This document shows, piece after piece, positions 32,492 through 38,687 of a DNA stretch of 38,687 nt. Source of the DNA: an uncultured Hyphomicrobiales bacterium (lineage in GTDB: Bacteria; Pseudomonadota; Alphaproteobacteria; Rhizobiales; Beijerinckiaceae); assembly GCA_903931945.1 (NCBI GenBank), contig CAIZEI010000145.1:1-38687 (forward strand), in the 5' to 3' direction. The position numbers and the translations under genes were made by a program. Position 1 is the stretch's first letter, and each line of letters begins with the position of its first letter. Below the pieces are notes generated by a model that saw only the letters and a program-made list of their open reading frames with translations, was not told the origin of the DNA and searched no databases.

Positions 32492-33592
32492 TCAATTATG
32501 GCTCATTTCGCTTCTGACCAGTGTTTCCAGCATGCCATTCCCGCGCAAACAGACCATAGCCGAGGCGATGGCCCCGACGCCATTCACAATACAGCCTGCG
32601 CGCAACGCATAAACGATGTTGGTTTCGATCACGCTCTTTTCGTGCTGTGTAAATTCAGCGCCTTCGATTGGCGACAGTCCGATGCGATGACCGCCAGACC
32701 CGGCGAGGGTAGGATGATCGGCGTGTTGCGCGAGCGCGCAAACCGGCGCTCCGGGTTTGACCGCTGCAAGCATGGTCTCAAGCCGCGCATTGGCCGCGCT
32801 GACTGCTCCGCCAGTCGACACAAATGTCTCAGCCCAATAGCCCATATACTTCACGGCCGCGTAGGTCAGCAGGGTCTTCGGGCGGCCCGTGAATTGCGCG
32901 CGATAGGGCTCCAGCGTCAAGCCATTGTCGCGGCTGACGAGCGTGCGCACATCCTGCGCGCCACGCGCGCGCGCTAGCCGCTCGCCTGCAAGCGCGGCAG
33001 TCTCGACATCGGCGCCGTCCGTCCATTTTGCGCGTATTTCGGCGCCCATCTCGCGAACGATCCCCGACGCGATCCGCGTCATTGCGATCTCGCGTGGCCT
33101 ATGTATTGCGCGCGCCTGCGCAGCAATCCCGTCTACGTCCACAAGATCGAATCTTTCAGCAATGGATTTTGCCAGCTGTCCAAACAGCAGCGGCGTCATC
33201 ATGTCGAAGTTGATAGTCGCAAGCTTCGCGGGCGATGCGAACCTGGCGATAAACTCATCAAACCACTTCCATTCCCATCCCGATTTGACATCCGCAATTC
33301 CCGTCATCGTTTTCATAGCGGGCATATCGCGGGAACTGATCGATATGAGCAGCCGGGGCTCGCCCTGCGCGGGGATCATCGCCATCGCCCAGCGCATCCG
33401 GGGGATGAAATTCGTGAAATAGGCCAACGCCTCGTGTTCCCGCGCATCGCCATAAACCAAAGTCGCCGCATATCCCTCAGTCTTCATCATCTCATAAAGC
33501 GGGGCCAGGCGGATTTCGAACTCATCGCGCGGCAGACGATCTTCGTCCAGAACATAGGAGCCGAGCATGATCGATGGATGCATGGTGAGCAT
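32492..33592 (-). CDS. M24 (pita-bread fold) peptidase/creatinase-like protein, degenerate metal site
   Basis: A 366-residue protein with the creatinase/aminopeptidase P layout: an N-terminal domain (EHEALAYFTNFIPRMRWAMAM, as in the family's YLTGF region) and a C-terminal M24-like domain. There, AAVKYMGYWAETFVSTGG, GSGGHRIGLSPIEG and SVIETNIVYALRAG occupy the expected places. The first Asp ligand looks replaced by Tyr and the second by Glu. The Glu of the EPG motif is absent. The His is kept. It may therefore work without metals, as creatinase does, or be non-catalytic. The ATG has TAGGA 8 nt upstream and follows the stop of the other M24 gene by 9 bp. Confidence 0.75.
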   Translation of the reverse strand: MLTMHPSIMLGSYVLDEDRLPRDEFEIRLAPLYEMMKTEGYAATLVYGDAREHEALAYFTNFIPRMRWAMAMIPAQGEPRLLISISSRDMPAMKTMTGIADVKSGWEWKWFDEFIARFASPAKLATINFDMMTPLLFGQLAKSIAERFDLVDVDGIAAQARAIHRPREIAMTRIASGIVREMGAEIRAKWTDGADVETAALAGERLARARGAQDVRTLVSRDNGLTLEPYRAQFTGRPKTLLTYAAVKYMGYWAETFVSTGGAVSAANARLETMLAAVKPGAPVCALAQHADHPTLAGSGGHRIGLSPIEGAEFTQHEKSVIETNIVYALRAGCIVNGVGAIASAMVCLRGNGMLETLVRSEMSHN

Positions 33593-33601
33593 GATCGGGT
33601 C

Positions 33602-34723
33602 CTAGGTCGCGATGGTGTCGAGTTTGGCGTCATGATCGCTGAGCGAAATCGCGCCATTATGCGAAATCACGACAGGCTCGCCGCACATAAGATACCCGGT
33701 CTCCGGGAGATATTGATTGGGATGCATGACAAAAACCATGCCTTCCTCAAAGACAATGTCACTCGCGTCATGCAGGTCGCCAGGTTGGCTCGATGTGACG
33801 CCAAGGCCATGGCCACGCACGCGCATATAGGGCGGGCGGCAATAGTCGCCATATCCCGCAGCGCTTAACACGCTGTTCATGGCTTCGGTCGCTTGTTTCA
33901 CTGTTGCGCCCGGCGTTGCTGCATCCATTCCGCGCCGCATGGCTTCCTGCAACAGGGCGTATTTATCGTGCAGCAGCTGAGTGGATTTTCCAATGACGGC
34001 AGTCCGGCAAATCTGCGCGAATTGCCCCTGATAGCACGGTGTCAGTTCGCCCAGAATAATATCGCCTTCTTCAAGCACGCGCCCTCCTGCCGCGCGCACA
34101 GCCAGATTGTGCTGCGAGGCGCTCATCAACAAGAAGTTATCTTCGGCGCCAAGTCCTTTCATGAATGTGTAGATATCGGCTGCAAGTTCATATTCCCGCA
34201 CTCCGGGCTTTGCGGCTTCAAGCAGCCGTTCGTAGCCGCGCTCGGCAATCCAGGTCGCCTTTCTTGAGGCCGCCAGTTCCTCCGGCAGACGGATCCGCGC
34301 CAGTTCTGATGACAGCATATCGGCGGCGCGAGGCGGATGCGCAAACATCGCGTTGACTTCGCGCGCCAGTTTGCGGCTCTGCCGCGTCAAGGCGACCGTC
34401 GCGACCTGAGCTTTATCAAGACCAAGGCGCTTCACAGTCTGATCCAGCCGCCCGGTCAAGTCATCCGTGCCGACAACGTCCTGCGTGGTGGAATCCTCTC
34501 TTAGCCGCGCCGCATCGAATGCGGGCTCGGCGATGAGTACGGATGCGCCATCGCGCGCAACAACCACAGCGCTGCGTCCCAGCGTGCGGACATCGCTGAA
34601 CACGAAGACGGCGTTGGAGTCGAGAAATGAATTCTGACCGTCGTTGAACGCCACAAAGCCGTCAAGCCCGTTTTCAGCAAGCCAGGCTCTCGCAGCCGTC
34701 AATCGCGCGTTTTCGCGTCTCAT
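33602..34723 (-). CDS. M24 Xaa-Pro peptidase/creatinase-like protein
   Basis: A 373-residue protein. The N-terminal creatinase-like domain has ENGLDGFVAFNDGQNSFLDSN. The M24 domain has EEGDIILGELTPCYQGQFAQICRT, MRVRGHGLGVTSSQPGD, FEEGMVFVMHPNQYL and CGEPVVIS. In metallopeptidases the ligands are Asp, Asp, His, Glu, Glu. Here the first is Glu, the second Gln, the third His, the fourth His, and only the last Glu is retained. This recalls metal-free creatinase rather than aminopeptidase P. It starts at 34723, 16 bp after the HyuB stop. Together with its neighbour it may hydrolyse a C-N bond in a product of HyuA/HyuB. Confidence 0.82.
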   Translation of the reverse strand: MRRENARLTAARAWLAENGLDGFVAFNDGQNSFLDSNAVFVFSDVRTLGRSAVVVARDGASVLIAEPAFDAARLREDSTTQDVVGTDDLTGRLDQTVKRLGLDKAQVATVALTRQSRKLAREVNAMFAHPPRAADMLSSELARIRLPEELAASRKATWIAERGYERLLEAAKPGVREYELAADIYTFMKGLGAEDNFLLMSASQHNLAVRAAGGRVLEEGDIILGELTPCYQGQFAQICRTAVIGKSTQLLHDKYALLQEAMRRGMDAATPGATVKQATEAMNSVLSAAGYGDYCRPPYMRVRGHGLGVTSSQPGDLHDASDIVFEEGMVFVMHPNQYLPETGYLMCGEPVVISHNGAISLSDHDAKLDTIAT

Positions 34724-34739
34724 ATAGACTCCGATGTCT

Positions 34740-36467
34740 TCAGACCCTGGCGGCTCGCAGGACGCTGGTTTCGTTCTCGTCGATGCGCATGGCGACCGCG
34801 TCAATCGCGACGCCATAATCCTCGCGCGCCTTGCGGACGCTGACAAGCCCTTCCCGCACATCGTTCAACACCGCTTCGGGTTCTCGGTCAAACGGGCGAC
34901 CCCAGCCGCCGCCGCCTCCCGTTCTGATGATGACTTCGGTGTCTTTCGGCACCGGTCGCATGACTTGATCCATCGATTCAAAATCATTGTTTCCGGCAAC
35001 GCGCATCAGGTATTCCGCGCCGCCGCCTGAATTGCCGTTCCACAATCCCCAGGGCGGACATTTGCGACGTCGAGGCCGGGCCAGATTCCATTTGCCTTCG
35101 ACAAGGTTGCGCACACGCACATCGACGCCAAGGCCGCCACGGAAACGCCCCGGCGCGCCTGAGTCGACCCGCAAGGAACGTTCCTCAACGACGACAGGCG
35201 TCTTGATTTCCATGCTTTCGATGGGCGAATTTTTGACATTGCCCTGACAAACGGAAACCGCGGCTGACTCGCCATCTTCATGCGGACGTCCGCCCCAGCC
35301 GCCGCCTTCGAGACTTTGCAGCACGAAATTGCCGCCGGTTTTCGGATCCTTGCCGATAAAGACAATGGAGCCGCCGAGCAATCCATGATGCGCTGCAGGG
35401 ATGCGGTCGGGAATTGCCGGGGCGAGCGCCCGGAAAATCGTGTCAACGACTGTTGGCACAATCATGCTCCAGCCGCCCATCGGCGCGGGATATTTCGCCA
35501 TCATCACATTGCCTTCCGGAATGATGGTCTTGAGCGCTGAAAAGGACCCCTCGTTGACGGCCGCTTCAGGCTCTGTGAGAGCTTTGTAGGCAACGCGCGC
35601 GCCAGCAAGGGTTCGCGAATTGACGCCGCCGACGCGTTGTTGCGAGCAGCCGGAAAGATCGATTGTCATATCGCCGCCAGCGACAGTGACCCTGGCGTGG
35701 ATCTGGATCGGTTCATCCATTTTTACGCTATCGTCGTCATAAAGCGCGCTGGCTTCATAGACGCCATCGGGGATTGCGTTGACGATATTGCGACAACGCT
35801 TCTCGGTTTCGGCGAAGATGGTTGCGATGGCTTCCTCGACAACCTCCGGGGTATAGCGCTCCACAAGTTCCTCGAGCCGTTTGATCGCCATGCGGCAGGA
35901 GGCGATCTGTGCGCGCATATCGCCGAGCGAGGCCTCTGGATATCGAATATTGTCGCGGATCATTGCGTGAAGAGTCTTGTTGAGCTTGCCCGCCTCGTAG
36001 ATTCGCAATTGATCGATCTGCAATCCCTCGAACCAGGGGTCGAGCACGAAAGCGCCGGCGCCAAGGCCTGTGCTTGAGCCGCCAACGTCAATCCAGTGGG
36101 CGCGCGTCATCGCGAAGCCGAGCAGTCTGCCCTTGTGCATGAATGGCATATAGATAACGACATTGTTCAGATGCTGGCCGGCGACGCGTTGATGGTTCGT
36201 GATGAATACGTCCTCCGGCGAAAACCCGTCCGGCCCCTCCCGTTGCACGATATCTTCGATGATCACGCCGAGGTCCGCGACGAAATGTGAGACGCCGCCA
36301 ACATTCTGCGAGATCAGCCGGCCCTTTGCATCGGTCAGGGTCGTGCAAAAATCGCAGACCTCATAGATCATCATATTGTAGGAGGTGCGCTGTAAATCCG
36401 CCGCCATTTCGTTGGCGATGGCTGGCAGGGTATTGCGAATGACTTCGAGTGTAACAGGATCGAGCAT
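34740..36467 (-). CDS. hyuB: Hydantoinase B/oxoprolinase-type subunit
   Basis: A 575-residue HyuB-family protein that pairs with HyuA for ATP-dependent opening of cyclic amides or carboxylation-type reactions (hydantoinase, 5-oxoprolinase, acetone/acetophenone carboxylase group). Family segments include LDPVTLEVIRNTLPAIANEM at the start, VFITNHQRVAGQHLNNVVIY, GFAMTRAHWIDVGG, SGCSQQRVGGVNS and QSLEGGGWGGRPHEDGES. VDSGAPGRFRGGLG follows. The ATG is one base after the TGA of hyuA, with GGAGGG just before it, so the two are translationally coupled. The true substrate cannot be deduced from the family alone. Confidence 0.93.
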   Translation of the reverse strand: MLDPVTLEVIRNTLPAIANEMAADLQRTSYNMMIYEVCDFCTTLTDAKGRLISQNVGGVSHFVADLGVIIEDIVQREGPDGFSPEDVFITNHQRVAGQHLNNVVIYMPFMHKGRLLGFAMTRAHWIDVGGSSTGLGAGAFVLDPWFEGLQIDQLRIYEAGKLNKTLHAMIRDNIRYPEASLGDMRAQIASCRMAIKRLEELVERYTPEVVEEAIATIFAETEKRCRNIVNAIPDGVYEASALYDDDSVKMDEPIQIHARVTVAGGDMTIDLSGCSQQRVGGVNSRTLAGARVAYKALTEPEAAVNEGSFSALKTIIPEGNVMMAKYPAPMGGWSMIVPTVVDTIFRALAPAIPDRIPAAHHGLLGGSIVFIGKDPKTGGNFVLQSLEGGGWGGRPHEDGESAAVSVCQGNVKNSPIESMEIKTPVVVEERSLRVDSGAPGRFRGGLGVDVRVRNLVEGKWNLARPRRRKCPPWGLWNGNSGGGAEYLMRVAGNNDFESMDQVMRPVPKDTEVIIRTGGGGGWGRPFDREPEAVLNDVREGLVSVRKAREDYGVAIDAVAMRIDENETSVLRAARV

Positions 36468-36468
36468 G

Positions 36469-38502
36469 TCAGCCCTCCGCGTCGATTGACAGAATGAGTT
36501 CGCCGGTGGCCGCGACCGTGCATGTGTCTTTGGGAAACACGACAGTCGTCGATCCGTATTCCTGAATCAGCGCCGGCCCTTTAATGACCATGCCGGCGGC
36601 CAGAGAAGCGCGGTCGATCACCTTGCATGAGACTGCCGGGCCCGGGCTCATCACCACCATGCGCGTGCGCGGGGCGCTCTTGACGTTCGCCGGTTTCGGC
36701 ATTGCCGGTTTGGCGCGTCGTGCGGCCGCGATCAATCGAACGTTGATGATCTCGACAGGTTCATCATCGGCGCTGTGCGCGTAGCGTTGCTGATGCATGG
36801 CGTCGAAGGCGGCCCGAATGCCGGTGCGGTCGGCGTTGACGATCCGTTCGCGCGGCGTTGGCACGGACAGGCTGAATTCCTGCCCGATATATCGCAAGTC
36901 GAGCTGGATCTGGATTGCCGGGGCGTCGCCGCGACACATTGAGCGGAGATCGCGTTCGAGTTCCTCGACGACACGTCCGAGATCGGAAAAATCAAGACGC
37001 TCCAGCGCAACGGGGTATGTGCGCACAGCGTCATGTCGCTCGTCGGCCATCAACATGCCCATGGCTGAGAAATGCGATGGAAACCAGGGGATAATGACCT
37101 TTGGAATGCGCAAATCGCGGGCGATCATCGCAGCGTGCAGCGGGCCGGCGCCGCCCGAGGCCACAAGCGCGAAGTCGCGGGGATCATAACCCTTCTCGAC
37201 CGAAACCTGCCGCACTGCGAGCGACATTTTTGCGACTGCAATCTCGACAATGGCGCGCGCGGCGGTGGCTGTATCAAGCCCCAGTGGTTCGCCGATTGTT
37301 GTGGCGATTCCCTGTTCGGCAGCGGCGGCGTCCAGGCGCATTTCGCCGCCCAGAAATTCTTCAGCGCCGAGCCGACCCAGCACGACATTGGCGTCGGTAA
37401 TCGTTGGCTGCGTTCCCCCGAGCCCGTAACAGATTGGTCCCGGCGCCGAACCTGCGCTTCGCGGGCCGACTTTCAGAGCGCCGACTTCGTCGATCCACGC
37501 AATACTGCCGCCGCCGGTGCCGATTTCAACAACATCCACGACGGGGATCATCACGGGGTCGCCGCTTGCATAACCGCCGACATAATAGCCTTCCGCCATA
37601 GCCGGAGCGCTGTCGCGCACAAGACTCGCCTTGGCCGTCGTGCCGCCCATGTCGAACGATATTACGTTGGAGTAACCCAGCGTGCGGGCGATCTCAGCGC
37701 TGGCGATGATGCCGCCAACGGGGCCCGACTCCATCATCATCACCGGGCGCTTGAAAGCCACTGCGGGCGACATCACCCCGCCGTTCGATTGCATGATCGA
37801 GAGCTCGCCGACAAAACCATGCTCCTGCAAGCCCGCTTCGAGCCGTCCGACATAGCCGCTGACAGTCGGCCCGATATAGGCATTGACGACCGTCGTCGAT
37901 ATGCGTTCGTATTCGCGATATTCGCGCATGATTTCGTGCGAGGCGGAGACATAGGCGCCGGGCAGTTCGTGGCGTAGGGCTTCGGCTGCGCTCTGTTCAT
38001 GGGCCGTATTGGCGTAGGAATGCAGGAAGCATACAGCGATCGCCTGGCAACCGTCGGCGCGCGCCTGCCGCGCGATGGCAACGATTTCCTGGGGATTGAT
38101 GACCGTGCGGACAATGCCCCCCGCCAGCATTCGCTCATCGACTTCGTGAATATGCCTGCGCGGCACGAGCGGCTTTGGCCGTGCAAAGAACAGGTTGTAG
38201 GCGTCGGGTCGATTGCCGCGCCCGATGGCGTAGACATCGCGTGTGCCTTTGGTCACCAGCAGCGCTGTCGGGGCTCCCTTGCGTTCGATCAGCGTATTGA
38301 TCGCCACTGTCGAGCCATGAATGAGCTGCGTGATATCGACCATCGGCAGGCCGCTCCGATCCACGCAATTGAGCACGCCGCGCACCAGATTGTCCGGGGT
38401 GGTCAGGCGCTTGGCGGAATAGAGCGCGCTGTTCGAATCGTCGAAGCCGACGAGATCGGTGAATGTGCCGCCAATATCGACCGCGACGAAGAGCAAGATC
38501 AT
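36469..38502 (-). CDS. hyuA: Hydantoinase A/oxoprolinase-type ATP-dependent subunit
   Basis: About 677 residues. The N-terminal ASKHA-type phosphate loop is FVAVDIGGTFTDLVGFD. It continues with LIHGSTVAINTLIERKGAPTALLVTKG, IMQSNGGVMSPAVAFKRP, SFDMGGTTAKASLV and GLGGTQPTITDANVVLGRLG. These match ATP-dependent HyuA proteins that activate the amide oxygen by phosphorylation. GGAGG (38508-38504) is only 1 nt from the ATG at 38502 but 7 nt from a TTG two codons later (38496), which may be the true start. It is the first gene of the leftward operon and is divergent from a gene at the right edge. Confidence 0.93.
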   Translation of the reverse strand: MILLFVAVDIGGTFTDLVGFDDSNSALYSAKRLTTPDNLVRGVLNCVDRSGLPMVDITQLIHGSTVAINTLIERKGAPTALLVTKGTRDVYAIGRGNRPDAYNLFFARPKPLVPRRHIHEVDERMLAGGIVRTVINPQEIVAIARQARADGCQAIAVCFLHSYANTAHEQSAAEALRHELPGAYVSASHEIMREYREYERISTTVVNAYIGPTVSGYVGRLEAGLQEHGFVGELSIMQSNGGVMSPAVAFKRPVMMMESGPVGGIIASAEIARTLGYSNVISFDMGGTTAKASLVRDSAPAMAEGYYVGGYASGDPVMIPVVDVVEIGTGGGSIAWIDEVGALKVGPRSAGSAPGPICYGLGGTQPTITDANVVLGRLGAEEFLGGEMRLDAAAAEQGIATTIGEPLGLDTATAARAIVEIAVAKMSLAVRQVSVEKGYDPRDFALVASGGAGPLHAAMIARDLRIPKVIIPWFPSHFSAMGMLMADERHDAVRTYPVALERLDFSDLGRVVEELERDLRSMCRGDAPAIQIQLDLRYIGQEFSLSVPTPRERIVNADRTGIRAAFDAMHQQRYAHSADDEPVEIINVRLIAAARRAKPAMPKPANVKSAPRTRMVVMSPGPAVSCKVIDRASLAAGMVIKGPALIQEYGSTTVVFPKDTCTVAATGELILSIDAEG

Positions 38503-38616
38503 TCCTCCAGATGGCTCCGCACAGCCCAAGGGGTGAGGGAGAGGCTTTTAAAAAGTCAGGCGAACCGATAGAGTTTTTGGAGTGCGTTGACAATGCACGC
38601 CGTCGGGGAGGGGACG
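38503..38616. other. Divergent promoter region of hyuA
   Basis: A 114-bp gap between leftward hyuA and a rightward gene. It contains an AT-rich CTTTTAAAAAG stretch (about 38545-38555), which could supply a leftward -10, and a TTGACA at 38587-38592. The TTGACA is too close to the rightward ATG to serve it. The GACGC-N5-GCGTC palindrome is not present here. Confidence 0.35.
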
Positions 38617-38687
38617 ATGAGGGCTTTCTGGCTGTTTGGCGCCGGGATTGGAGCAATCCTTGCAGCGCTGGCGGGCATGACGGCGGC
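38617..38687 (+). CDS. Start of an exported protein, truncated by window edge
   Basis: The ATG at 38617 has GGGGAGGGG upstream and opens MRAFWLFGAGIGAILAALAG, continuing MTAA to the window end. The positive residue followed by a hydrophobic run looks like a signal peptide or first membrane helix. Only 23 codons are visible, so the function is unknown. Its position divergent from hyuA suggests another component of the same gene set, for example a transport protein. Confidence 0.55.
   Translation, partial: MRAFWLFGAGIGAILAALAGMTA

Noticed and set aside
33066..33080. Third GACGC-N5-GCGTC palindrome
   Set aside because: It lies inside the coding region of the M24 gene and the leftward flank reads AT rather than TT, so I do not count it as an operator.
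38587..38592. Perfect TTGACA resembling a -35 box
   Set aside because: The matching -10 would fall on the ribosome site and ATG of the rightward gene, and no suitable -10 sequence is present.
1..38687. tRNA, rRNA, CRISPR arrays, insertion sequences or prophage genes
   Set aside because: No transposase or integrase coding sequence, regular repeat-spacer array or recognisable RNA gene was seen by eye. A covariance-model search was not possible here.

Overview
The window looks like a chromosomal segment of an alphaproteobacterium, probably a Hyphomicrobiales (Rhizobiales) relative. The inference rests on moderately high GC, the gene content, and a housekeeping block of dihydroorotase, YgfZ, Tag, an HD hydrolase and a small phosphatase of a kind I associate with that order. 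No tRNA, rRNA, CRISPR array or insertion sequence was recognised.

Region 1 (1-14567) is an exopolysaccharide/capsule-type cluster, nearly all on the minus strand. It opens with a NusG/RfaH-type antiterminator paralogue, followed by an AsnB-type amidotransferase. One glycosyltransferase on the plus strand follows. Then come an EpsG/Wzy-like polymerase, a SAM methyltransferase, a glycosyltransferase, a second SAM methyltransferase, a second glycosyltransferase and an FkbM methyltransferase. An unknown gene whose 5' end carries an in-frame stop comes next. The cluster ends with UDP-glucuronate decarboxylase, UDP-glucose 4-epimerase and UDP-glucose dehydrogenase (cut by the window edge). The three sugar-nucleotide enzymes would supply UDP-GlcA, UDP-xylose and UDP-Gal. 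No flippase, priming transferase or export genes lie in the window.

Region 2 (14738-20325) holds a two-domain protein related to the UGSC-motif (selenoprotein-like) family with a Cys-Ser-Thr-Cys site, divergent from an ABC solute-binding protein. A BrnT/BrnA toxin-antitoxin pair and a lone RelB/DinJ-type antitoxin follow. A thioredoxin-reductase-like flavoprotein and a 6-phosphogluconate-dehydrogenase-like enzyme with a DUF1932-type C-terminus complete it. Region 3 (20344-27677) has two universal stress proteins flanking a Tat-exported alpha/beta hydrolase, then the housekeeping block.

Region 4 (27686-38502, minus strand) is a second catabolic-looking cluster: HyuA and HyuB (hydantoinase/oxoprolinase type), two M24 (creatinase/aminopeptidase-fold) proteins with degenerate metal sites, an ABC solute-binding protein, a double-domain ABC permease, and a Tat-exported fumarate-reductase-type flavoprotein. 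A signal-peptide gene starts at the right edge.

Regions 2 and 4 may form one pathway for uptake and reductive or hydrolytic breakdown of an unidentified amide-, lactam- or thiol-containing compound. They are linked by a shared promoter element, TTGACGC-N5-GCGTC, found upstream of the UGSC-like gene and upstream of the second solute-binding protein. This is the best candidate for an undescribed system here; its substrate cannot be read from the sequence.
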